Source: Streptomyces sp. PsTaAH-137 (GTDB taxonomy: Bacteria; Actinomycetota; Actinomycetes; Streptomycetales; Streptomycetaceae). From it: 64,000 bases of DNA. The translations under genes and the position numbers were made by a program. Of the stretch, positions 25,096-32,651 are shown piece by piece. Numbering within the stretch: position 1 is the first letter of the stretch; each line of letters begins with the position of its first letter. The stretch lies in the NCBI RefSeq assembly GCF_003259365.1, contig NZ_QLLY01000013.1, positions 62,001 to 126,000 of the forward strand, in the 5' to 3' direction. The notes under the pieces were generated by a model that searched no databases, had not been told where the DNA came from, and saw nothing but the letters and a program-made list of their open reading frames with translations.

Positions 25096-26106
25096 TCAGC
25101 GGCTGTGCCGGCCGCCGCCCGCCACCGCGCGCCGCCGCACCGAGGCGAACAGGCCCGCCGCGCCGATCGTCAGGGCGGCCGCACCGCCGATCGCGATGTA
25201 CGAGGTGGTCGCGTCGCCTCCGGTCTCCGCGAGCCGCTCCGAACTGCCGTCGGTGGACGGAGTGTTGCCGTCGGTCGAGGCCGCTGCCGCCTCCGTCGAC
25301 GGGGACGCGGATCCGTGGTCCTCGTGCGCGGTGGCCGTGTCGCCGTCGCCGCCCATGTCCATGCCGCTGTGGTCCACCGTCGACTTGTCGGCGTCCTCGG
25401 CGATCTGCTCGTCGGAGGGCGCCGAGGCCGCCGGAGCCGCCGCCTCGCCCGTGGACCCGGAGCCGCTGCTGCCGCCGTACGTCACGTCCGAGCACGAGTA
25501 GAACGCCTCGGGGCTGTCCGAGCGCTGCCAGATCCCGTAGACCAGCTGGCGGCCCGTGCGCTCGGGCAGCGTGCCGGAGAACGTGTAGTAGCCGCCCTCG
25601 GCCACCGGGTCCGTCTTCGTCGCCACCGGGTGCTCCAGGTCCAGGTCGGACCAGGCCAGCGGCTTCGAGGCGTCGTAACCCTGCTTCGTCACATACAGGT
25701 TGAAGGTGCCCTTGTGCTGCGCGGTCACCTTGTACTTGAAGGTGTACGCGCCCGCCGAGACCTTCGTCGCGGGCCAGTCGTCGCGCGCCAGGTCCATGCC
25801 CTTGAACTCCTCGGAGTTCGCCGAACACAGCTTGCCGTCGGGGATCTTCGCCTGGTGCTGCCCGCCCGCGTCACCGATCCGGATGCCGTTCCAGTCGTAT
25901 AGGGCCTGCGAACCGCCCGCCGCGACCGCCGCCTTGCACGCCGCGGAGGCGGGGTTCTCGGCGCCCTCCGCGTAGCAGGCCGCGACCCGGCTGACCGGGT
26001 CGCCGAGCGTGCCGTGCGCGGCGGCGGGCGTCGCGGAGAAGGCGGCAAGGGCGGTGGCGCCCGAGGCGACGGCGGTGAGCGCGGTCAGCGTACGGCGTGT
26101 GGGCAT
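25096..26106 (-). CDS. Lytic polysaccharide monooxygenase (AA10) with sortase anchor
   Basis: A 336-residue secreted copper monooxygenase of family AA10, which cleaves chitin or cellulose oxidatively. The signal peptide ends AAA-H, so His31 becomes the N-terminal His of the histidine brace; His131 (VTAQHKGTF) is the second ligand, and Phe/Tyr lie in EAFYSCSDV. The catalytic domain ends near residue 215. A Ser/Ala/Gly linker with a His/Met-rich patch (DHSGMDMGG ... HEDHG, residues 245-264) leads to LAETGG (292-297), a membrane helix and an Arg-rich tail: a class E-type sortase sorting signal. The enzyme is thus predicted to be wall-anchored, which is less common than free secretion. Confidence 0.92.
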   Translation of the reverse strand: MPTRRTLTALTAVASGATALAAFSATPAAAHGTLGDPVSRVAACYAEGAENPASAACKAAVAAGGSQALYDWNGIRIGDAGGQHQAKIPDGKLCSANSEEFKGMDLARDDWPATKVSAGAYTFKYKVTAQHKGTFNLYVTKQGYDASKPLAWSDLDLEHPVATKTDPVAEGGYYTFSGTLPERTGRQLVYGIWQRSDSPEAFYSCSDVTYGGSSGSGSTGEAAAPAASAPSDEQIAEDADKSTVDHSGMDMGGDGDTATAHEDHGSASPSTEAAAASTDGNTPSTDGSSERLAETGGDATTSYIAIGGAAALTIGAAGLFASVRRRAVAGGGRHSR

Positions 26107-26306
26107 GGGGGCTCCTCGGTCTGGTCCGACGTGGGGGTGTGCCAAGGAAGTTAGCCCGCGAAAACGCCCCGTCCGGCCCTTCCGGGGGCCCCGGGACGAT
26201 CTTTATGACCCCCTTAAGGCAGGGCTCAGCCGGGGATCAGAAACGGCGCAGCCCCGCCGGGAACCCGGTGGTGCGGGCGGCGGGGCGGTGGCGTAGACAA
26301 GGAGAC

Positions 26307-26810
26307 ATGAACGAACAAGCGCGTACGGGAACGGGCGGGGAATCGGCATCAGGGGCCACGGAGCCGGGACTGCGCGTCCGCCCGGCGGTCGCCGCCGACG
26401 TACCGGCCGTCAAGGCCGTCACCGACGCCGCGTACCACCCCTACATCGCCCGCATCGGCGTCGTCCCGCAGCCCATGGAGGCCGACCACGCCGCGAACGT
26501 CGCGGCGGGCCTGGTGCACGTCATCGGGGACCCGGACGTCATCGGGCTCGTGGTGGTGGAGGCCAGGCCGGACCATCTGTTCCTGGACAGCGTCGCGGTC
26601 CACCCCGACGCCCATGGGCGAGGGGTGGGCCGCCGCCTGCTCGGCTTCGTCGACGAGCACGCGCGCGCCCTCGGTCTGCCCGAAGTCCGGCTCTACACCA
26701 ACGCGTTGATGCGGGAGAACCAGGAGATCTACCCGCGCTACGGATACGAGGTCATGGAGCGCCGCGTCGACGGGCCCTACGACCGCATCCACTACCGCAA
26801 GCGGCTCTGA
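26307..26810 (+). CDS. GNAT-family N-acetyltransferase
   Basis: A 167-residue acetyltransferase. The CoA-binding core is DSVAVHPDAHGRGVGRRLLGFV and the last strand is EIYPRYGYEVMERRV, both canonical. ATG 26307 has AAGGAG at 26299-26304. It is a single gene, divergent from the LPMO gene with a 200-bp gap, and the substrate is not evident. The N-terminal 24 residues are hydrophilic and variable. Confidence 0.9.
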   Translation: MNEQARTGTGGESASGATEPGLRVRPAVAADVPAVKAVTDAAYHPYIARIGVVPQPMEADHAANVAAGLVHVIGDPDVIGLVVVEARPDHLFLDSVAVHPDAHGRGVGRRLLGFVDEHARALGLPEVRLYTNALMRENQEIYPRYGYEVMERRVDGPYDRIHYRKRL

Positions 26811-26835
26811 GCTCTTCTGCGGAGCATCGGGGCGC

Positions 26836-26973
26836 CTACTCGTCCGGCCACCACGTCTTGCGCACGTCCTTGCGCACTTCGGGCCGCTCCCGGGTCCGCT
26901 CGACGGCTTCTTCCCGCAGCCGGCGGGCGATGGTGCTCTGCCCGACGGGCTTGTGCATGGTCACTCGGCGCAT
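26836..26973 (-). CDS. Small 45-residue basic protein
   Basis: A short open frame from ATG 26973 to TAG 26836, preceded on its strand by a perfect AGGAGG at 5-nt spacing. The 45-residue product begins MRRVTMHKPVGQ and ends KTWWPDE; it is rich in Arg and Glu and probably forms a helix over the middle 25 residues. No known domain is recognised. Good ribosome site, high-GC codon pattern and convergence with the preceding GNAT gene support it as a real gene, though only sequence conservation could confirm it. Confidence 0.55.
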   Translation of the reverse strand: MRRVTMHKPVGQSTIARRLREEAVERTRERPEVRKDVRKTWWPDE

Positions 26974-27269
26974 GGGTGCCTCCTGTACCTACACGGTCTC
27001 CAACGTGGTGCCGTTGTAGACCTGTTCCCGGAGCCTGGCTCATCGAAGCGCATTTGTCAGTGGCGGTTGTCACGGAAGAAGCGGGCGTGCGCCCCCGGAC
27101 GGCGGACCTCGATGTCAGTGCCGCGTGGTCTGATGCGGGACATGAGCGAGAGACCCGAGAGCACAGTCACTCCCGTCCCAGGAGCTTGGGGGCGCATCGA
27201 GGCACGACTGAGCGCACACGCGCCTGTGACGTACGCCACGTCGCGACCGCCGGAAGCGAAGGGGCGAGC
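26974..27269. other. Intergenic region, no gene seen
   Basis: A 296-bp gap between the small protein gene and the methyltransferase gene. It holds the inverted pair CTACACGG ... CCGTTGTAG (about 26992-27018), which could be an operator or promoter element for the divergent genes. No convincing coding frame was found. Confidence 0.4.
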
Positions 27270-27860
27270 GTGAGTACCAGCGACACGTGGGACGAGGCGG
27301 CGGCCACCTTCGACGACGAGCCGGACCACGGGCTGCGGGATCCCGGGGTGCGGGCGGCCTGGGCGGAGCGGCTCGGCGGCTGGTTGCCCGAAGCGCCGGG
27401 GGCGGTGCTCGACCTCGGCTGCGGCACCGGCAGCCTGTCGCTGCTCGCGGCCGAGCGGGGGCATCGGGTGACCGGGATCGACAGCGCCCCGCGCATGCTG
27501 GAACTGGCCCGGCGCAAACTGGCGGACCGGGCCGCCGAGTTCCATCTGGGGAACGCGGCGGAGCCGCCGGTGCGGCCGGGCGCGTACGACGTGGTGCTCG
27601 TCCGGCACGTGCTGTGGACGCTGCCCGGTCCCGAGGACGTGCTGCGGCACTGGCTGACCCTGCTGCGGCCCGCGGGGCGGCTGGTGCTGATCGAGGGGGT
27701 GTGGGGCGAGCTGAACCCGGTGGGCATCCCGGCGGACCGGATCACCGGCACCCTCGCACCGCTCGTCCGCGAGGTGCGGCACACCCCGCTGTCGCAGGAC
27801 GCGCGACTGTGGGGCGGGCCGGTGCGCGACGAGCGGTACGCGGTGGTCGCGCTCAGCTGA
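27270..27860 (+). CDS. Class I SAM-dependent methyltransferase
   Basis: A 196-residue methyltransferase. Motif I is VLDLGCGTGSLSLLAAERG, the acidic SAM-ribose residue is in VTGIDSAPRMLELARRKL, and motif IV-like DVVLVRHVLWTLPGPEDVL follows, as in UbiE/COQ5-related enzymes. GTG 27270 is chosen because the conserved DTWDEAAATFDDEPDHGLRD region starts within a few residues; longer frames add non-conserved sequence. Its end overlaps the convergent DUF402 gene by 8 bp. The substrate is unknown. Confidence 0.9.
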   Translation: MSTSDTWDEAAATFDDEPDHGLRDPGVRAAWAERLGGWLPEAPGAVLDLGCGTGSLSLLAAERGHRVTGIDSAPRMLELARRKLADRAAEFHLGNAAEPPVRPGAYDVVLVRHVLWTLPGPEDVLRHWLTLLRPAGRLVLIEGVWGELNPVGIPADRITGTLAPLVREVRHTPLSQDARLWGGPVRDERYAVVALS

Positions 27861-28350
27861 GGAGCGCGGGGAACTCGCCCTGGCGGGCCAGGAGTTCGAG
27901 ACCGTCGAGGGCCCGGACCGCCGCCTGTGCGGCGGCCGGGTCCCGCTCGACGAGCCCGCTGTCGGCGAACTCGTCCTCGTCGAGCCGGATCACCTCGCCG
28001 CCGTCCGGCGAGACCCACAGATCGAGGTCGAGATCCTCGGAGAGCAGGTCCCCGTCGTCGCCGCGGACCACCGGGCGGGTGATGTCGCAGTACCAGCCCT
28101 TCAGGGTGCCGTCGCCCGTCCGCACCTCCTTGACCGCGTACCAGCGGTCGCGCCAGTAGTGCTCGGTGAGGACGTCGCCGGGCGCGAACTGCACGAAGCC
28201 GAAGTCCCGTACACCCTCGCTCGCCCACGCGGCGCGGACCACCACGTGCGTGCCGTCGTCGCGCAGCAGCGCCGCCGGATACCTGATCTTCGTCCGCCCG
28301 GCCTTGACCAGGCGGACGTGCACCGCGTCAGGCGTCGAGGGTGCGGACAT
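27853..28350 (-). CDS. DUF402-domain protein
   Basis: A 165-residue DUF402 protein. The core shows the family pattern YWRDRWYAVKEVR, GWYCDITRPV and LDLDLWVSPDGGEVIRLDEDEF; the acidic residues in the last block are the metal-binding ones in DUF402 nucleoside phosphatases. Such proteins hydrolyse nucleoside di- or triphosphates or act in RNA-linked processes. The start overlaps the end of the upstream GNAT gene by 23 bp, so the two are co-transcribed. Confidence 0.87.
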   Translation of the reverse strand: MSAPSTPDAVHVRLVKAGRTKIRYPAALLRDDGTHVVVRAAWASEGVRDFGFVQFAPGDVLTEHYWRDRWYAVKEVRTGDGTLKGWYCDITRPVVRGDDGDLLSEDLDLDLWVSPDGGEVIRLDEDEFADSGLVERDPAAAQAAVRALDGLELLARQGEFPALLS

Positions 28351-29266
28351 GGCGGATCTCCTTCGCGTCGAACGTGTAGCCGAACCAGGCGTTGATCGCG
28401 AGCATCGGCCCGTTGCCCGCGTCGTTGCCCGTGTACGCCACCGTGGTCCCGGCCTCCCGGGCGCGGTGCAGCGAGTCGTTCTTGGCCAGCTTGGCGAGGC
28501 CCCGGCCGCGGTGGGCGCGGGCCGTGCCGGTCATGCCCGACCAGTAGCGGCCGTCGCCGTCGGTGTGGGCGAGGGTGAACGCGGCGGGGCTGCCGTCCAC
28601 CACGGCCACCGACGTCAGCTCGTGGTCGAGCAGCGGATGGTGCCAGGTCTCCGCCAACCACTGCTCGTAGTCGGCGAGTTCGGTGGCGATGTCGCCCGGC
28701 TCGTCGGCCGCCGTCTCCGCGTCGAGGGCGAACAGGGGGCGCGGATCGGCCGCGTAGTCGGCGGCGGTGCGCAGTTCCACGCCGGGCGGGACCGGGCCGC
28801 GCGGCGGCAGGGCGTCGTCGGGGGTGAGGTCGAGGCGCAGGAAGTGGGCGCTGCGGCTGGGCTTGTAGCCGTGGGCCGCCGCCCACTTCAGATTGCGCTC
28901 GCCGTCGATCGCCCAGCAGAACACCTCACGGGCGCCGTGCCGGGCGAGATGGTCCTCGGCGGTGCGCAGGATCAGGCTGCCCGCGCCGCGGTTCTCGTGG
29001 TCCGGGTGGACGTAGACGTTCGCGTAGCCCTGGCCGGGCTGCGGGCTGTCGTGCGCGATGCCGACCTGCGCGGTGCCGATGACCGTGCCGTCGTCCGTCA
29101 CCGCGATCAGCTGGCGGTAGTGGGCGTCGGGGTGGGCCCGGGCCGCCTGGTGGGCGACCGAGGCGGGGGTCGCGAGCATCGCCGGCACGCAGGCCCGGCG
29201 TACTCGGGTGAAACCGTCCACGTCGGACGGGGAGTCGAGGGACAGCGTACGAACGATCAACGTCAT
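28328..29266 (-). CDS. Double-domain GNAT acetyltransferase
   Basis: A 312-residue protein with two GNAT-like halves. The first contains YANVYVHPDHENRGAGSLILRTAEDHL (CoA loop variant) and the second has YWSGMTGTARAHRGRGLAKLAKNDSLHRAREAG followed by NGPMLAINAWFGYTF. This tandem arrangement is known for mycothiol synthase-like and other actinobacterial acetyltransferases, though this one is not clearly MshD. It is first of a two-gene unit with the DUF402 gene. Confidence 0.9.
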   Translation of the reverse strand: MTLIVRTLSLDSPSDVDGFTRVRRACVPAMLATPASVAHQAARAHPDAHYRQLIAVTDDGTVIGTAQVGIAHDSPQPGQGYANVYVHPDHENRGAGSLILRTAEDHLARHGAREVFCWAIDGERNLKWAAAHGYKPSRSAHFLRLDLTPDDALPPRGPVPPGVELRTAADYAADPRPLFALDAETAADEPGDIATELADYEQWLAETWHHPLLDHELTSVAVVDGSPAAFTLAHTDGDGRYWSGMTGTARAHRGRGLAKLAKNDSLHRAREAGTTVAYTGNDAGNGPMLAINAWFGYTFDAKEIRHVRTLDA

Positions 29267-29337
29267 GGGGCCGGACGGTACGCGCCGGTCGGGCCCGGGT
29301 GCCTCTCATTTTCCGGGGCTGCGGGAGAATCGGGGCC

Positions 29338-29703
29338 GTGACCCTGAAGATCCGGATTGACGACAGCGCGGCCCCCTATGAGCAGGTGCGGGCGCAGATC
29401 TCCGAGCAGGCCCGGGGCGGGACGCTGCCCGTGGGGTACAAGTTGCCCACGGTGCGGGGGCTTGCCGAGGAGTTGGGGCTTGCCGCCAATACGGTGGCCA
29501 AGGCTTATCGGGCGCTCGAGGCGGACGGGGTGATCGAGACGCGGGGGCGCAACGGCACGTTTGTCGCGTCCGCTCGGGATGCGGCTTCTCGGGAGGCGGC
29601 TGTCGCGGCCCAGTCCTACGCCGACCGCGTCCACCGTCTCGGCCTCTCGGAAGAGGCCGCCCTCGACGCCGCCCGCGACGCGGTACGGGCCGCCTATTCC
29701 TAG
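29338..29703 (+). CDS. Short GntR-family regulator (YhcF type)
   Basis: A 121-residue GntR regulator consisting of the winged helix (APYEQVRAQISEQARGGTLPVGYKLPTVRGLAEELGLAANTVAKAYRALEADGVIE, about residues 10-65) and a short C-terminal helix of about 50 residues. This is the YhcF/YtrA-like size class. GTG 29338 is chosen because it gives the family's usual TLKIRIDDSAAPYEQ beginning. No obvious target gene is adjacent; the divergent GNAT gene at 29266 is one candidate. It is followed by an inverted pair of dispersed repeats. Confidence 0.92.
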   Translation: MTLKIRIDDSAAPYEQVRAQISEQARGGTLPVGYKLPTVRGLAEELGLAANTVAKAYRALEADGVIETRGRNGTFVASARDAASREAAVAAQSYADRVHRLGLSEEAALDAARDAVRAAYS

Positions 29704-29726
29704 CCCGCCTCTCGCCCGCGGCATCT

Positions 29727-29763
29727 CGTCGTGGCTGGTCGCGCAGTTCCCCGCGCCCCTGAG
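29727..29763 (+). repeat. Dispersed GC-rich repeat, copy 3 (left arm)
   Basis: A 37-bp copy, CGTCGTGGCTGGTCGCGCAG through CCCCTGAG. It is the exact reverse complement of copy 4 at 29846-29882, so the two form a potential long hairpin of 37 perfect base pairs with an 82-nt loop between the convergent GntR and DUF5925 genes. Confidence 0.9.
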
Positions 29764-29845
29764 GCATGCGCTGCGCGCAGCCTCCCCTACAGAGGCTGCG
29801 GCTCCGCCGCGCCTCTGTCGATGAGATGCCGCACGAAGTGCGCAT

Positions 29846-29882
29846 CTCAGGGGCGCGGGGAACTGCGCGACCAGCCACGACG
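29846..29882 (-). repeat. Dispersed GC-rich repeat, copy 4 (right arm)
   Basis: Exact inverse of copy 3. On its own strand the repeat continues into a tail, TGAGATGCGCAC-TTC-GTGCGGCATCTCATC (29820-29849 on the plus strand, inverted), which is nearly identical to the tail of copy 9 at 56472. The tail forms its own hairpin. Confidence 0.9.
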
Positions 29883-29904
29883 GTGGCGCACCCGACCACG
29901 CACC

Positions 29905-30999
29905 CTACAAATACAACCCCGCATCAGCCCCGCCCCGCTGATCCGGCACAGCCGTCGGAGACACCCCGCGGCGGAGGGCGTAGAGCTCGGCCAGGGTCGC
30001 GCCGTCGCGGGCCAGCCCCTCCTCGGTGCCCAGCCACGTCACCGATTCGCGATGCGTCAGCGGGCCCACCTCGATGCGGGCGAGACAGCGGCCGGGCCGG
30101 ACGACCGCGGGGTGCAGGCGTTCCAGGTCCTCGTTGGTGGTCACGCCCACCAGAACGTTCCTGCCCTGCCCCAGCAGCCCGTCCGTGAGATTCAGCAGCC
30201 GGGACAGCGCCTGCCCGGCGGTGTGCTTGGCCTCACCGCGGATCAGCTCGTCGCAGTCCTCCAGGAGGAGCAGCCGCCAGCGGCCCTTCGCCGTGCCGTC
30301 GTCCTCGCCGATCGCGATGTCCATCAGGTAGCCGACGTCGGAGAAGAGCCGCTCCGGGTCGAGGACGCAGTCCACCTGGCACCAGTCGCGCCAGGACCGG
30401 GCCAGGGTGCGCAGCGCCGAGGTCTTGCCGGTGCCGGGCGGCCCGTGGAGCAGGAGCAGACGGCCCGCGATGTCCTCGGGCCGCGTCTTCATCAGGCCGT
30501 CCATGGCCTCGGCGACCGGCGCCGTGTAGTTCGGCCGGACCTCGTCCCACGTACCCGCCGAGATCTGCCGGGTCGTCCGGTGCGGCCCGCGCCGCGGCGA
30601 GACGTACCAGAACCCCATCGTCACGTTCTCCGGCTGGGGCTCGGGCTCGTCGGCGGCGCCGTCCGTGGCCTGCCCGAGGATCTTCGCCGCCAGCTCGGCG
30701 GTGGTCGCCGTGACCGTGACGTCGGCGCCCCGGTTCCACCGGGAGACCAGCAGCGTCCAGCCGTCCCCCTCGGCGAGCGTCGTACTGCGGTCGTCGTCGC
30801 GCGCGGAGCGCAGGATGCGGGCGCCCGGCGGCAGCAGGGTGGCCCCGGACCTGACCCGGTCGATGTTGACCGCGTGCGAGTGCGGCTGCTCGCCCGTGGC
30901 GAAGCGGCCGAGGAAGAGCGCGTCGACGACATCGGAGGGCGAGTCGCTGTCGTCGACGCCCAGCCGGACCGGCAGCGCGTCGAATGGGTTCGCAGACAT
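29905..30999 (-). CDS. DUF5925 AAA-type ATPase
   Basis: A 364-residue protein with an N-terminal DUF5925 region (about residues 1-150) and a C-terminal AAA ATPase. Walker A is GPPGTGKTSALRTLA (187-201), Walker B is RLLLLEDCDELI, sensor 1 is VLVGVTTNED and the arginine-finger region is HPAVVRPGRCLARIEV. The layout resembles Bcs1/proteasome-like AAA proteins that remodel other proteins, but the target is unknown. ATG 30999 gives the usual MSANPFDALPVRL start; upstream sequence in frame is not conserved-looking. It converges on the GntR gene and diverges from the glycoside hydrolase gene. Confidence 0.87.
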   Translation of the reverse strand: MSANPFDALPVRLGVDDSDSPSDVVDALFLGRFATGEQPHSHAVNIDRVRSGATLLPPGARILRSARDDDRSTTLAEGDGWTLLVSRWNRGADVTVTATTAELAAKILGQATDGAADEPEPQPENVTMGFWYVSPRRGPHRTTRQISAGTWDEVRPNYTAPVAEAMDGLMKTRPEDIAGRLLLLHGPPGTGKTSALRTLARSWRDWCQVDCVLDPERLFSDVGYLMDIAIGEDDGTAKGRWRLLLLEDCDELIRGEAKHTAGQALSRLLNLTDGLLGQGRNVLVGVTTNEDLERLHPAVVRPGRCLARIEVGPLTHRESVTWLGTEEGLARDGATLAELYALRRGVSPTAVPDQRGGADAGLYL

Positions 31000-31153
31000 A
31001 CCGCCATGATCCGGCAAGTGCGGGCCGTGCGCATGGAATTTCCGCAGCGCGTCACCCGCACCCCACGCCACACCCGGCACCCCGCCCGTCGTTACGAGGC
31101 TGTGGCGGTGGACCCTGCCCGTTCGTCAACTCCCCTGGTTACCCTTGTCCTTG

Positions 31154-32575
31154 ATGGCATGTCATGGGTGGAATTCGGACGTGCGGCGATGGCGGCTCAT
31201 CGCCCTGATCGGCGTGGCGACGACCGTGCTGGCCCTGGTGCTGACGGTGCTCAGCACCCTCCCCGACAGCCGGGGCAGCATCGCCGGCACCTCACCCGAC
31301 GGCGACAAGGTCCACGGCACACCGGTGAGCCCGCCCCTGGAGGAGGGCCCCACGGTCGGCTGGGGCTTCACGCACACCCAGCACTCGGCCGACGAGGGCG
31401 CGGCGAGCGCCGTCACCCGCGCGGAAAAGCTGCTCGGCGAGCGGCCCCTGCCGCAGAACCAGGCGATCATGGGCTGGGGCGCGGACAACCCCGAGCCGGT
31501 GAAGAGCCGTTACGACTTCGACGCGCTGGACCGCCGCATCGACTTCGTCCGGGCGTCCGGCGGCACCCCCGTCATCACGCTGTGCTGCGCGCCCGACTGG
31601 ATGAAGGGCGGCGCGGCGGGCGTCGACAGAACGAACTGGACGCAGCGGAACCTGGAGCGGGCCCCCGACGCGGACCACTACCGGGACTACGCGAACCTGG
31701 CCGCGACCGTCGCCAAGCGCTACCCGGACGTACGCCACTTCATCGTGTGGAACGAGTTCAAGGGATTCTGGAACGACGACAGGAGCCGCTGGGACTACGA
31801 GGGCTACACGAAGCTGTACAACCTCGTGTACGCAGCGCTGAAGAAGGTCGACAAGCGCATCAGGGTCGGCGGCCCCTACCTGGTGATGGACAGCCTCGAC
31901 CCGAAGCAGACCGAGGGCGCCTCGGACGCCGTCACGGGGCCGTGGGGCCGCCTGGACCAGCGGATCGTCGACGCCTTCACGTACTGGAACAGGCACAAGG
32001 CGGGCGCGGACTTCGTCGTGGTCGACGGGGCGAGCTACACGAACGACGACGAGCTGCTGCCGGACGAGTTCGCGGCCACCGACAAGTTCACGGCCGTCAG
32101 CGAGTGGATCGAGCGGCAGACCGGCGATCTGCCGCTGTGGTGGGCCGAGTACTACGTGGAGCCCGCCGACAGCAGGGACGAGCGCCATGGCTGGAGCGAG
32201 CCGCACCGCGTCGCCGTGCAGGCCGCCGGAATGATCGCCCTGGCCAAGGGCGGTACGACGTCCGGCTTCTACTGGAACCCGGAGGACGAGAAGGGCCGTT
32301 CCTGCGCCGGCTGCCTGTGGCGGCCCACGGACGGCGCGGGCGGCGGGGGAGCGCTGCCCATGTACGGGCTCGTGTCGAGGTTCGACGAGGAGTTCGGCCC
32401 GGGCACGACGTTCACCACGGTCTCCGTGGCCGCCGACGACGTGCCGCACGTACGGGTCCTCGCCGACGACCGGGCCGTGCTCGTCGTGAACACCCTGAAC
32501 CGGCCGATCAGCGCGAAGGTCGACGGCAAGCGGTTCCGGATGCGGGGCTACGAGGTGAAGTGGCTGAAGCGCTGA
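31154..32575 (+). CDS. GH39/PslG-like glycoside hydrolase, membrane-anchored or secreted
   Basis: A 473-residue clan GH-A glycoside hydrolase. One membrane segment (RLIALIGVATTVLALVLTVL, about residues 15-35) acts as signal or anchor. The barrel shows RHFIVWNEFKGFWND, where NE carries the acid/base Glu, and PLWWAEYYVEP, where Glu is the likely nucleophile; GWGFTHTQHS and GGTPVITLCCAPDWM match beta-xylosidase/PslG-type proteins. ATG 31154 is likely, though GTG 31181 (RRWRLIALIG) is possible. It converges on an exopolysaccharide operon, where PslG-like enzymes trim or release the polymer; that role here is inference. Confidence 0.82.
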   Translation: MACHGWNSDVRRWRLIALIGVATTVLALVLTVLSTLPDSRGSIAGTSPDGDKVHGTPVSPPLEEGPTVGWGFTHTQHSADEGAASAVTRAEKLLGERPLPQNQAIMGWGADNPEPVKSRYDFDALDRRIDFVRASGGTPVITLCCAPDWMKGGAAGVDRTNWTQRNLERAPDADHYRDYANLAATVAKRYPDVRHFIVWNEFKGFWNDDRSRWDYEGYTKLYNLVYAALKKVDKRIRVGGPYLVMDSLDPKQTEGASDAVTGPWGRLDQRIVDAFTYWNRHKAGADFVVVDGASYTNDDELLPDEFAATDKFTAVSEWIERQTGDLPLWWAEYYVEPADSRDERHGWSEPHRVAVQAAGMIALAKGGTTSGFYWNPEDEKGRSCAGCLWRPTDGAGGGGALPMYGLVSRFDEEFGPGTTFTTVSVAADDVPHVRVLADDRAVLVVNTLNRPISAKVDGKRFRMRGYEVKWLKR

Positions 32576-32651
32576 CACCGGGGCGAGCGGTGCCGGCGCC
32601 TCCCGCCGGTTCAGCCCCCCTTGAGTTCAGCCCCCTTGAGTTCGGCGCCCT

